Assembly (NCBI GenBank): GCA_965250245.1
Contig: OZ252296.1
Location: forward strand, 3,534,001 to 3,598,000
Direction: 5' to 3'
Source: JABDIP01 sp965250245
Lineage (GTDB): Bacteria; Pseudomonadota; Alphaproteobacteria; DSM-16000; Inquilinaceae
Length of the DNA stretch: 64,000 nt
In this document: positions 36,025 through 44,725 of the stretch, piece by piece
How the letters are laid out: the number at the start of each line of letters is the position of its first letter
How positions within the stretch are numbered: the stretch's first letter is position 1
Position numbers and translations under genes: made by a program
Notes under the pieces: generated by a model
What the model was told of the DNA's origin: nothing
Seen by the model: the letters and a program-made list of their open reading frames with translations, nothing else
Database searches by the model: none

Positions 36025-36795
36025 ATGAGCCGTCGCAGGCGGATTTACGAGGGCAAGGCGAAGGTACTCTTCGAAGGCCCCGAACCCGGAACGCTTGTCC
36101 AGTATTTCAAGGACGATGCGACCGCCTTCAACAACCAGAAGAAGGGCGTGATCTCCGGCAAGGGGGTGCTGAACAACCGCATCTCCGAATACCTGATGAC
36201 CCGGCTGGCGGAGATGGGCATTCCGACCCATTTCGTCAAACGCCTGAACATGCGCGAGCAGCTGGTCTACGAGCTGGAGATCATCCCGGTCGAGGTGGTG
36301 GTGCGGAACATCGCCGCCGGGTCCTTCGCCAAGCGCTTCGCCGTCGAGGACGGCACGCCCCTGCCCCGCTCGATCGTCGAGTACTATTACAAGTCCGACG
36401 ACCTCAACGACCCGATGGTGTCGGAGGAGCACATCACCGCCTTCGGCTGGGCGACGCCGCAGGATCTGGACGACATGATGGCCCTGGCGCTCCGGGTCAA
36501 CGACTACCTGACCGGCCTGTTCCTCGGAGTCGGGCTGCGGCTGGTGGACTTCAAGCTGGAGTTCGGCCGCCTCTACAACGAGAACGGCGAGATGCGCATC
36601 GTCCTGGCCGACGAGATCAGCCCGGACAATTGCCGGCTGTGGGACGTCCAGACCAACGAGAAGATGGACAAGGACCGCTTCCGCCAGGATCTGGGCAATG
36701 TCGAGGAGGCCTATCGCGAGGTCGCCCGCCGGCTCGGCATCCTGCCCGAGGGCGATATCAAGGACATCAAGGCCGCCGGCGAGGGCAAGGCATGA
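36025..36795 (+). CDS. purC: SAICAR synthetase
   Basis: 256 residues. YEGKAKVLFEGPEPGTLVQ opens the ATP-grasp-like fold and VDFKLEFGRL with VLADEISPDNCRLWD are the conserved catalytic segments. It joins CAIR and aspartate in purine synthesis. The stop overlaps the purS start (ATGA). Confidence 0.97.
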   Translation: MSRRRRIYEGKAKVLFEGPEPGTLVQYFKDDATAFNNQKKGVISGKGVLNNRISEYLMTRLAEMGIPTHFVKRLNMREQLVYELEIIPVEVVVRNIAAGSFAKRFAVEDGTPLPRSIVEYYYKSDDLNDPMVSEEHITAFGWATPQDLDDMMALALRVNDYLTGLFLGVGLRLVDFKLEFGRLYNENGEMRIVLADEISPDNCRLWDVQTNEKMDKDRFRQDLGNVEEAYREVARRLGILPEGDIKDIKAAGEGKA

Positions 36796-37034
36796 AGGCG
36801 CGGGTCGAGATCACCCTGAAGACCGGCGTGCTGGACCCCCAGGGCAAGGCCATCGAGCACGCCCTGGGCAGCCTGGGTTTCGACGGCGTCGGCGACGTCC
36901 GCCAGGGCAAGCTGATCGAGCTGGACCTGGCCGAGACCGACCCGGACAAGGCCCGGGCGCATGTCGAGAAGATGTGCCAGACGCTGCTGGCTAATCCGGT
37001 GATCGAGACCTACGCGATCGACATCAGCGGCTAG
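36792..37034 (+). CDS. purS: FGAR amidotransferase subunit PurS
   Basis: 80 residues. MKARVEITLKTGVLDPQGKA and the GKLIELDLAE strand are typical. PurS bridges PurQ and PurL in the three-part formylglycinamidine ribonucleotide synthetase. Its start overlaps purC. Unusually, purQ and purL are not next but 11.3 kb downstream. Confidence 0.96.
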   Translation: MKARVEITLKTGVLDPQGKAIEHALGSLGFDGVGDVRQGKLIELDLAETDPDKARAHVEKMCQTLLANPVIETYAIDISG

Positions 37035-37387
37035 CGCCGACTGGATCTCGTCCCCAGGCGACCACTCATTCCCGACATCCGGCGACTCCTCGGCGCCACT
37101 GGCTTGGGCGCCAAGCGATCGTGATCGTATCAAGTTGCGATTCGCACCTGCTTTGCAATATAATATTTAGAGTTAACGTAAAATGCTAAGTGTAGACCGA
37201 CATATTCAGTCGGGATGCGGGGCGCGGATTCGTCAGTCGGATGCGGAGTGACAGCACCGACCCATTGGCGCGCCTTGCCATGCAGCGGGACATCCGCCGG
37301 GTTTTCAATGGCCGGCCCAGATTCCATTCCGGCCAAGAGCATTGAGGAGTCCGTATTTCTTGAAACCTATTCCCGGGCCTGGAAATC
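37035..37387. other. A+T-rich intergenic region at the left edge of the accessory block
   Basis: About 350 bases without a gene. The middle (37140-37200) is much richer in A and T than the chromosome around it and contains a good promoter match. It marks the point where the purine operon is interrupted. Confidence 0.55.
37135..37164 (+). promoter_or_regulatory. Putative sigma70 promoter for the alpha-dioxygenase cluster
   Basis: TTGCGA at 37135-37140 and a perfect TATAAT at 37159-37164, 18 bases apart, on the plus strand. It would give a leader of about 215 bases before the dioxygenase gene. No experimental support. Confidence 0.45.
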
Positions 37388-39259
37388 ATGGGTGCAATCA
37401 TTGAGCGGATAGCGGCCGCCCTCTTTCGAATTCTCAACAGGCGCATCGCGTGGCACCGGATGCCATTTCCGATTTCGGTGCTCAACCTGGTGCTGCTGCG
37501 CTTCGACCTCAGGCATCGGAATCTGTACGACACCGAAAGGTCGTTCAGCTCCGACGCGGCCGCGGCCACGGCCCCGCCGGTTGCCGGCCGTTCGGCCGAC
37601 GGTGCGTTCAATGATCTCTCCGAACCATCGATGGGCCGGGCCGGAACCCGGTTCGGCCGCAACATGCCGATCGAGGCGACTTTCAGGGAACACCCGCCGG
37701 GACTTTACGATCCCAACCCGAGGCTGATCAGCAACGAGCTTCTGGCCCGCGGGACGGACTTCAAGGCGGTGCCCCATCTCAACGTGCTGGCGGCCGGCTG
37801 GCTGCAGTTCATGGTGCACGACTGGTTCAGCCATGGCTCGAATGTGCGGCCGGACGACCCCGACTTCTCAGAGGACCAGCGCGAACCTCTGGAGGTTCCG
37901 CTGCCCGAGGGCGACAACTGGCACGACGATCCAATGATTGTGTTCCGCACCCGCCCGGACACGCAGACGACCGCCGAGGACGAGGACCGGCCGGCGACCT
38001 ACCACAATGTCGAGACGCACTGGTGGGACGGCTCGCAGCTTTACGGATCGAGCCGGGCGCGGATCGCCCAGGTCCGCCAGAACCCGCAAACCGGAGCCGC
38101 GGAGGCCGACGGCAAGATCCATCTCGGCGAGTCGGGCCACCTGCCGCTAGAGACGATAGCCAGGGACTACGGCCGTCAGGGCGAAATCGAGTTGACCGGC
38201 GTCAACGGCAATTGGTGGATCGGCCTGTCGCTGATGCACACCCTGTTCGCCCGCGAACACAACGCTGTCTGCGATCGCCTGAAGATCGAGTACCCGAATG
38301 CCGACGGCGACTGGCTGTTCGAGAAGGCACGGCTGATCGTCGCCGCACTGCTGGCCAAGATCCATACGGTGGAGTGGACGCCCGCGCTGCTGAACACGCC
38401 GACCATGCGCTACGCCATGCGAGCCAACTGGTGGGGCCTGCAGGGCGAGGCGTTCATCCGCGGCCACGGACGCACGTCGCAATCGGAGATCATGGGCGGC
38501 ATCATCGGATCGGCGCCCGACCATCACGCCGCCCCTTACGCGATGACCGAGGAATTCACCGCGGTCTACCGCATGCATTCGCTGATGCCCGACGAGTTCG
38601 TGCTGCGCCGGCACGCGGATGACAGCGAGGTCAGGAGGTGCAGCCTGCTGGAGGTGGCCGGCGAGCATACCCACACGCTCTACACCGAGGCCGGCCTGTC
38701 GCTTGCGGATTGCTTCTACTCGCTCGGGACCGAGAATCCCGGCCTGCTGACGCTCAACAATTTCCCCGAGACGCTGCGCAAGCTGCCGAAGCAGCCGCCC
38801 TCCAAGCGAACGGTGGACCTGGCCGCGATCGACATCCTGCGCGACCGTGAACGCGGGGTGCCCCGCTACTGCGAGTTCAGGCGCCTCCTGCGCATGAAGG
38901 TCCCAAAGACGTTCCGGCAACTGACGGGCGGAGACAAGGTTACGGCGAAGAAGCTGGAAGACATCTATGGCAGCGTCGAGAAGGTCGACCTGCTGGTGGG
39001 CAGTGCCGCCGAGAAATGGCCAAAGGGGTTCGGCTTCTCCGATACCGCCTTTCGGATCTTCATCCTGATGGCATCGCGCCGACTGAAGAGCGACAGGTTC
39101 TATACGACCGACTTCACGCCCGCGGTGTACACGCCGGTTGGCATACGCTGGGTCGCCGACAACGGCATGCATTCGGTCATCCTCCGTCATATGCCGCAGT
39201 TGGCGCCCGACCTCACGGGGCTCACCAACGCCTTCTTCCTTTGGAAAAAGCGGGATTGA
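37388..39259 (+). CDS. Fatty-acid alpha-dioxygenase-like heme peroxidase family protein
   Basis: 623 residues of the animal heme peroxidase superfamily, closest by motif to plant alpha-dioxygenase, which adds O2 to C2 of fatty acids. The start (RIAWHRMPFPISVLNLVL) matches the membrane-facing helices of plant enzymes. The distal His is in FMVHDWFSH (His144), proximal His and the radical Tyr in TAVYRMHSLMPDEF (Tyr394, His397), and the substrate-site His and Thr in IHTVEWTPALL (His326, Thr331). All key residues of the plant enzyme that I recall are present. No signal peptide. First gene of a five-gene cluster. Product could be a 2-hydroperoxy fatty acid or the aldehyde one carbon shorter. Confidence 0.88.
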   Translation: MGAIIERIAAALFRILNRRIAWHRMPFPISVLNLVLLRFDLRHRNLYDTERSFSSDAAAATAPPVAGRSADGAFNDLSEPSMGRAGTRFGRNMPIEATFREHPPGLYDPNPRLISNELLARGTDFKAVPHLNVLAAGWLQFMVHDWFSHGSNVRPDDPDFSEDQREPLEVPLPEGDNWHDDPMIVFRTRPDTQTTAEDEDRPATYHNVETHWWDGSQLYGSSRARIAQVRQNPQTGAAEADGKIHLGESGHLPLETIARDYGRQGEIELTGVNGNWWIGLSLMHTLFAREHNAVCDRLKIEYPNADGDWLFEKARLIVAALLAKIHTVEWTPALLNTPTMRYAMRANWWGLQGEAFIRGHGRTSQSEIMGGIIGSAPDHHAAPYAMTEEFTAVYRMHSLMPDEFVLRRHADDSEVRRCSLLEVAGEHTHTLYTEAGLSLADCFYSLGTENPGLLTLNNFPETLRKLPKQPPSKRTVDLAAIDILRDRERGVPRYCEFRRLLRMKVPKTFRQLTGGDKVTAKKLEDIYGSVEKVDLLVGSAAEKWPKGFGFSDTAFRIFILMASRRLKSDRFYTTDFTPAVYTPVGIRWVADNGMHSVILRHMPQLAPDLTGLTNAFFLWKKRD

Positions 39260-39262
39260 GCG

Positions 39263-40168
39263 ATGGCACGGCACATACGCATACCCCTCCTGGCGGACCT
39301 CATCCTCGTCGACGATCTCGCCGAGATCCGCCGGCTTGAGGAGAACCCGCGACTCGATAGGGGAGAGTCCGAAGCGGGCCCGTGGCTGAACCGCGTGCTC
39401 CGATCTCGGCTGACAAAGACATTGCGCGTCGACGGCGCTCTGCTTCCGGCGTTCCGAGGCCGCGACGATGCCGAACGGCAGGCGGTCCAGAAATCCCTGG
39501 AGGATCGGCTGGGTCAGATCACGGTCGAGGCGGTTCTCGAGGATCCGGAGATCGACGCGATCGCCAACTGGGTCCGCCGGCCGGGTCGGGGCAAGGTCAA
39601 GCAGATCGGCCCGGCGGTTCAGGGTGTGGTGGGCCGGCTGCTGGTACCGGAATACCGATCCGATCGGCGCAGCTACCAGGCGGCCCGCAAGATCAATCGC
39701 TTTTTGTCGATCGACCCCGTTCGCGGCGCGATCATGGTCCTGTCCGGCAGCATATCCCGCGCCATGGCCGTGCTGCACCGGCGGGCCGAAGGCGATCCCG
39801 CGACCATCCACGCCACGGCCATCGCATCGCACAATCTGGTGCGCGCGGTCGGGCGGATGCGCGAGATCGTCGTCAAGGCCGAACCCCTGTCCAGCGTCGG
39901 CGAGGCGGAGGTGCTCGGCCGGTGCCTGGTGTCGCCGCCAACGCTGATGCGAACCGTGAAGGAGCCGCTCCAGCTTCCCAGCGTCAGGCGACCGGTGCGG
40001 CCAGGCGCGCTGGCGCTCTACCGGCTCGGCCGGGCAACCGAGGGCAAGGCCGATGCGGCCGCCGTGTTACAGCGTGGCGGCTGGGCCCAATGTCCGGCAC
40101 ACCGGGCCGTGCCGGTCGTGCTGCGGGCGGTCTGGCGGCGTGCCACCGAGATCGGGCAAGGGCAATGA
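39263..40168 (+). CDS. Hypothetical protein in the alpha-dioxygenase cluster
   Basis: 301 residues, not recognised. It starts three bases after the dioxygenase stop and overlaps the next gene (ATGA), so it is tightly co-translated. The first 60 residues are helical and charged. The middle has IDPVRGAIMVLSGSISRAMAV. The C-terminus has SSVGEAEVLGRCLVSPPTLM and later GGWAQCPAHRAVP. The latter faintly recalls the K-helix and heme-cysteine regions of cytochrome P450, which would be striking because fungal linoleate diol synthases fuse a dioxygenase to a P450. The protein is too short and lacks the FxxGxxxCxG motif, so this is only a hint. Confidence 0.65.
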   Translation: MARHIRIPLLADLILVDDLAEIRRLEENPRLDRGESEAGPWLNRVLRSRLTKTLRVDGALLPAFRGRDDAERQAVQKSLEDRLGQITVEAVLEDPEIDAIANWVRRPGRGKVKQIGPAVQGVVGRLLVPEYRSDRRSYQAARKINRFLSIDPVRGAIMVLSGSISRAMAVLHRRAEGDPATIHATAIASHNLVRAVGRMREIVVKAEPLSSVGEAEVLGRCLVSPPTLMRTVKEPLQLPSVRRPVRPGALALYRLGRATEGKADAAAVLQRGGWAQCPAHRAVPVVLRAVWRRATEIGQGQ

Positions 40169-41553
40169 CCCAGGACATCCTGTTCTCGCCGCTGAAATTC
40201 CGGTCGCTGACGGTGAAGAACCGCATCTTCCGCTCGAACATCTCCGGCAAGTTCGACAACGAGGACGGCAGCCTCACCCAGACACGGATCAATTGGGAGA
40301 CCAAGTTCGCGCGGGGCGGCGTCGGCGCCGTGATCTCCTCCTATGTGCCGGTGCTGCTGGAGGGCCGGATCATTGCCGGCTACGCGACCATCCATGACGA
40401 CCGGTTCATCGACGATTGGGGCGTGCTGGGGCAGGCGGTCCATGCGGCCGGCGCGAAATACATCCTGCAGCTCAGCCATTCCGGCCGCCAGATGGACCTG
40501 CCGGGCGTGCACAATCAAAACCGACTGACGTTGAGTTCGACCTCGCGCAAGGAAACGCTGCACGGGTTCCTGTGCCGCGCCATGACCAGGGCGGAGATCG
40601 CCCACACCATCGACGCCTTCGCCCAGGGCGCCCGGAGGGCCAAGCAGGCGGGGCTGGACGGCGTCGAGCTGCACGCGGCGAATGGCTACCTGATCACCCA
40701 GTTCCTGTCGTCCGGCATCAACAACCGCAAGGACTGTTATGGCGGCGCCCTGGAGAACCGGGCCCGGTTCCTACTCGACATCATCCGCGCCATCCGGGCC
40801 GAGGTCGGCGACGATTTCCATCTCCAGGTGAAGATCAGCGCGATCGAGCACAACAACGTCATTCCCTGGGAAGGCAAGGGAAACACGCTGCAGGAGTCGA
40901 TCGAGGTCTGCAAATGGTGCCAGACGGCCGGCGCCGACGCGATCCACGTCTCGATGGGCAGCCTCTTCCCGCACCCGCTCAACCCGCCCGGCGGCTTTGA
41001 TTTCGACACCATCGCCGCGACCTACGACGCGATGATCTATGGCGGCGTGCACACCTTCCGGAACTACCTGTTGTTCCGCTACCGGATGCTGCGGCCGATC
41101 TTCCGCTGGCTCTGGTTCCGCATGAAGAAGCTGTACCCGGAGGAAGGGACCGGAGCCGAGGCAGCCAGGGCAATCGCCGCGGAGGTTGATATCCCGGTCA
41201 TCTGCACCGGCGGATTCCAGAAGGCGTCGCTCGCCCGGCGCTGCATTGGCGAGGGTTGGTTCAGCGCCGTCTCGATGGCTCGCGCCCTGGTCGCCAATCC
41301 GGACCTGCCGAAGATCTGGCAGGCCGGCGACGATGAGCCGGCGAACAAGTGCACGTTCTGCAACAAATGCCTCCTCAACGCGCCGAAAAACCCGATGGGC
41401 TGCTACGAGCTGTCGCGCTTCGGCGGCGATTGGGACCGCATGGTCGCCGAGCTGATGACGATCTACGACACCAAGCCGGTCCTGCAGGTGCCGGCCGATC
41501 TGCGCCCGGCGCGGAAGCCCGGAAAGAAGCGGCAGGTGCAACATGCCGGCTGA
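40165..41553 (+). CDS. Old Yellow Enzyme-type NADH:flavin oxidoreductase
   Basis: 462 residues. LKFRSLTVKNRIFRSNISG opens the FMN barrel; LQLSHSGRQ and GVELHAANGYLITQFLSS carry the flavin and substrate-binding residues. A C-terminal cysteine cluster (CTFCNKCLLNAPKNPMGC) resembles the 4Fe-4S site of the 2,4-dienoyl-CoA reductase branch, but the FAD domain of those enzymes is missing. A hydrophobic insert (about residues 300-325, YLLFRYRMLRPIFRWLWF) is unusual and could touch the membrane. Start overlaps the preceding gene. Likely reduces an activated double bond in a lipid product of the cluster. Confidence 0.88.
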   Translation: MTQDILFSPLKFRSLTVKNRIFRSNISGKFDNEDGSLTQTRINWETKFARGGVGAVISSYVPVLLEGRIIAGYATIHDDRFIDDWGVLGQAVHAAGAKYILQLSHSGRQMDLPGVHNQNRLTLSSTSRKETLHGFLCRAMTRAEIAHTIDAFAQGARRAKQAGLDGVELHAANGYLITQFLSSGINNRKDCYGGALENRARFLLDIIRAIRAEVGDDFHLQVKISAIEHNNVIPWEGKGNTLQESIEVCKWCQTAGADAIHVSMGSLFPHPLNPPGGFDFDTIAATYDAMIYGGVHTFRNYLLFRYRMLRPIFRWLWFRMKKLYPEEGTGAEAARAIAAEVDIPVICTGGFQKASLARRCIGEGWFSAVSMARALVANPDLPKIWQAGDDEPANKCTFCNKCLLNAPKNPMGCYELSRFGGDWDRMVAELMTIYDTKPVLQVPADLRPARKPGKKRQVQHAG

Positions 41554-43096
41554 CACCGCAGTTACGGTCGCGCAGCAGTATTACGCGCGGCGGCGGTTCA
41601 TCCGCGGCGTCGCCGGTTATGCATTGGGTCTCTTGCTGCTCGTCGGTGCGCTCGTCGTCATTGCCGGCCTCGCCGCGCTGTGGCGCCTGACAGACGATCG
41701 CACGCCGGCCTACGCCGACATCGTCGAGCACTTCAAGTACGGGTCGATCGGCAGCGAACCGGGAAGCGGGCTGCCGCTCGCCCTTTGGAACGCGCTGCCG
41801 TTCCTGTTTCCCGAGGCCTTCGACGGCCGCGCGGACTACTCGGCATTCGGCTTCCTGTACGAGACCGACGGGAACGGCAACCCCCGCGACTTGCCGGTCG
41901 GCATCTCGCGGCGCCGGGTATCCGGGGTCGAAGTGGTCTGGTTCAACTGCGCCGTCTGCCACACCGGAACGGTGCGCATGGAGGCGGACTCAGCGCCGGC
42001 CATCGTTGCAGGAATGCCGGCGAACAATCTCGATCTCCACCGCTTCATCGACTTCCTGCTGTCCAGCGCGGCGTCCGACCGGCTCGCGCCGGACCGGGTG
42101 TTCCAGGCAATGGAGCACGCCGGATCGGACCTTGGACCCGTCGATCGTCTGTTCTGGCGCCTGGCGGTCCTGCCGCGGGTGCGTGAGGAACTGATCGCCC
42201 GCCGCGCCGCCTTGGGCCCGCTGATTGCCGGACAACCGGCCTGGGGCCCCGGACGGGTCGACACCTTCAACCCTTACAAGGTCATCCAGTTCGACTTGGC
42301 CTGGGATCAGCTCGACGAGGCCGAGCGCATCGGTGTAGCAGATTTCCCCTCCATCTTCCTGCAGGGGCCGCGCGACGGCATGTTCCTGCACTGGGACGGC
42401 AACAACCCGTCCCTGGCCGAGCGGAACCTGAGCGCGGCGATCGGCGCCGGCGTGACACCGGACACAGTCGATCATGCCGCCATAGAGCGCGTCGCCGCCT
42501 GGCTCGGCGACCTCGAACCGACGTTCCGCCCCACGCCGGCCGGAGATTCGAGGGTCGGCGAGGGCCGCGCGTTGTACCGCTCGGCCTGCGCCGATTGTCA
42601 CGGGTTCCGCGACGAGACCGGCTACAGGTTCGAGGGCGACCGGATCGGCACGGTGATGCCAATCGACGCAATCGGCACAGATCCGGCGCGGCTCGACAGC
42701 TATACGGCCGAGTTCGCCGCGCTTCAGGGGACACTCTTCGAGGGCTACGGCGATCACCAGTTCACAGAGTTCCGGAAGACCGACGGCTATGCGAACCTGC
42801 CGTTGGACAATCTGTGGCTCCGCGCGCCCTACCTCCACAACGGCTCGGTCCCGACCCTCGCCGCGTTGCTCGATCCGGCGGTACAACGGCCGATCGCGTT
42901 CGTGCGGGGCCTCGACATCCTGGACATTGAGCAAGGCGGCTTCATCGCCCCGGCCTGCAATCCGGGCGAACCGTCGGAGACCGGCATCTGCTTCGATACC
43001 CGGCAGCCCGGGAACGGCAATGGTGGGCATGAATACGGCACCGACTTCACCGATGCGGAGAAGGCAGCGCTGATCGCCTACATGATGACGTTTTGA
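41543..43096 (+). CDS. Membrane-anchored di-heme cytochrome c (RoxA/peroxidase-like)
   Basis: 517 residues. A single membrane helix (YALGLLLLVGALVVIAGLAAL, residues 26-46) anchors a periplasmic part with two heme-binding sites: NCAVCHTG (CxxCH at 136-140) and SACADCHGF (about 349-353). The motif LWLRAPYLHNGSVPTLAALL is shared by di-heme oxidoreductases such as the rubber oxygenase RoxA and the Pseudomonas oleate dioxygenases. The start overlaps the flavoprotein gene by 11 bases. It may accept electrons or itself oxidise a lipid substrate in the periplasm. Confidence 0.88.
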   Translation: MPADTAVTVAQQYYARRRFIRGVAGYALGLLLLVGALVVIAGLAALWRLTDDRTPAYADIVEHFKYGSIGSEPGSGLPLALWNALPFLFPEAFDGRADYSAFGFLYETDGNGNPRDLPVGISRRRVSGVEVVWFNCAVCHTGTVRMEADSAPAIVAGMPANNLDLHRFIDFLLSSAASDRLAPDRVFQAMEHAGSDLGPVDRLFWRLAVLPRVREELIARRAALGPLIAGQPAWGPGRVDTFNPYKVIQFDLAWDQLDEAERIGVADFPSIFLQGPRDGMFLHWDGNNPSLAERNLSAAIGAGVTPDTVDHAAIERVAAWLGDLEPTFRPTPAGDSRVGEGRALYRSACADCHGFRDETGYRFEGDRIGTVMPIDAIGTDPARLDSYTAEFAALQGTLFEGYGDHQFTEFRKTDGYANLPLDNLWLRAPYLHNGSVPTLAALLDPAVQRPIAFVRGLDILDIEQGGFIAPACNPGEPSETGICFDTRQPGNGNGGHEYGTDFTDAEKAALIAYMMTF

Positions 43097-43113
43097 AGGG
43101 GAGCGAAATCGCC

Positions 43114-43545
43114 ATGAACCCGGGCACGACAGCCACCGCGCTTCCGCAGTACGGCCTGAGGCCGGACAATCCGTACCGCGCCTTCAAGCGTGTTATGACG
43201 CTCGGCATAATCCTGAACGTCGCGATCGGCATTTGGCTTCTGGCGGCCCCCGAGCATTTCGTCGAGCTTCTGCAGCTCCCCGTGGATCCGACCCATGTCT
43301 GGAATCGCTATGCCGGGATGCTGCTCATCATTCTGACCGGCACCTATGGTTCGCTGGTGATGTTCCCCCACGCGAATACCTACATGGCCGCATACGCGAT
43401 CCTGTTGCGGTTCGCATTCGTCGTTTTCTTCCTGATCATCGGATCGGGCTTTTACGTCTTTGCGATCTACGACGTGATCTTCGGCGTGCTGATCGCCGCG
43501 ACCTACTGGCGCGGGTTTCGCACCGATCTCATGGCCAAGCCCTAG
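43114..43545 (+). CDS. Small membrane protein of the alpha-dioxygenase cluster
   Basis: 143 residues with four membrane segments (VMTLGIILNVAIGIWLL, AGMLLIILTGTYGSLVMF, MAAYAILLRFAFVVFFLI, YDVIFGVLIAATYW). GGAG ten bases before the ATG at 43114 supports the start; a TTG at 43093 is less likely. It follows the cytochrome by 17 bases and is the last gene of the cluster. Family not recognised; possibly a quinone- or electron-transfer partner, which is a guess from position. Confidence 0.75.
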   Translation: MNPGTTATALPQYGLRPDNPYRAFKRVMTLGIILNVAIGIWLLAAPEHFVELLQLPVDPTHVWNRYAGMLLIILTGTYGSLVMFPHANTYMAAYAILLRFAFVVFFLIIGSGFYVFAIYDVIFGVLIAATYWRGFRTDLMAKP

Positions 43546-43579
43546 CCCGTCGCCGCTGAATAGATCGATCGATGCCCGC

Positions 43580-44725
43580 CTAACCACTCCCCGGCAGATA
43601 CCGGACCCAGGGGAGCAGGATCAGCGGGTGGTTCAGCCAGGCGAACCAGGCGTAGTTCAGGAACTGCGCCACGTAGAGCTGTGCCGCCAACGCGAACCAG
43701 GCGGCGAAGGTCAGCGCCAGGATGATGGCGCGCGGGAGCTTCGCGGCGAGCCGGCCGACCGCGTGGCCGGACGGCCGCGGTTCGGCGGAGGCGACGCGCA
43801 GCCGGCCGAGTGCCTCGCGCTCGTACGGGGATAGGTCCTCGAGCCGCACCGCGCCGCTTTGCACGCCGTCGAACAGCGCGCGGGCGTAGATCTGCGCGGC
43901 GGCGAGCCGGGCCAGGATGAACAGCGGGAACAGGGCCGCGGTGGCGAAGAGGTAGAACTGGTCGGCCAGGGCTTTGACGGCCTCCGCCGCCATCGCATCG
44001 GTGTCGGCGCCGATAGCCAGCGGCGCGACCTTGATGCCGGTCACCGGAAGGGCCAGCAGCGCGTAGGCGAGCGCCAGGGCGAGGCCGGAACGGCGGCGCT
44101 GGCGGGCGAGTTGGCGGATCAGCGGAAAGTCCCAGAAGGCGCGCCAATGGCCGGCGGCGGCCTGCCGCGCCTGGGCCAGCGGCACATAGGTCATCACCAG
44201 GATGAACAGCGCGATGCCGAGCACGCCGACCAACGGGCCGACCCAGGCCTGCTCATAGCCCTTGTGGAACGAGTTCTGCCAGCCGCCCCACCAGGAGAGC
44301 AGCCACAGCGCCCCGGGCGGCAGGACCAGCAGCGCAGTGTTCAGCGAGGCCTGCAGGCCCTGGACCAGATTGGCCCAAAGCGAGCCGGCAATGCGCCGAA
44401 CCAGCACGGTGACGCGGCCCGGACCGGCATCGATGCGCCAGGCCACGTCCGGCTGGCCGAGCAGCCAGTTCGGCCAAGCCGCGTGCTCCACGGTCCGGCT
44501 GTCGGCGATGGCGAAATCGGCGAAGCCGGTGCCGTCTGCGCCGAACCCGCTGAGCTTGTGCCAGCGCTTCAGCACGGACCGCTGCATCAGCCGCTGGGAC
44601 CAGCCGACCGCCAATACGGACGTGACCGGCGTCAGGCAGAGCAGCACGCCGACCGCGTATTTCCAGACGAACATGAGGAGCCGCCAGGGCAGGCGCGCCC
44701 GGGACCGGGCGCCGGCCGGCGTCAT
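43580..44725 (-). CDS. Integral membrane protein, 381 residues
   Basis: Six or so membrane segments (YAVGVLLCLTPVTSVLAVGW, LGIALFILVMTYVPLA, LALALAYALLALPVTGI, IILALTFAAWFALAAQLYV). A conserved-looking soluble part has DFAIADSRTVEHAAWPNWLL. No family recognised. Its start overlaps the stop of the phosphatase-superfamily gene (ATGA), so the two are co-translated and probably work together at the membrane. Confidence 0.72.
   Translation of the reverse strand: MTPAGARSRARLPWRLLMFVWKYAVGVLLCLTPVTSVLAVGWSQRLMQRSVLKRWHKLSGFGADGTGFADFAIADSRTVEHAAWPNWLLGQPDVAWRIDAGPGRVTVLVRRIAGSLWANLVQGLQASLNTALLVLPPGALWLLSWWGGWQNSFHKGYEQAWVGPLVGVLGIALFILVMTYVPLAQARQAAAGHWRAFWDFPLIRQLARQRRRSGLALALAYALLALPVTGIKVAPLAIGADTDAMAAEAVKALADQFYLFATAALFPLFILARLAAAQIYARALFDGVQSGAVRLEDLSPYEREALGRLRVASAEPRPSGHAVGRLAAKLPRAIILALTFAAWFALAAQLYVAQFLNYAWFAWLNHPLILLPWVRYLPGSG

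Noticed and set aside
38147..39832. 561-residue open frame antisense to the alpha-dioxygenase and the gene after it
   Set aside because: Composition of a mirror frame (His/Arg/Ala/Gly-rich) with no recognisable domain, and it spans the junction of two well-supported plus-strand genes.
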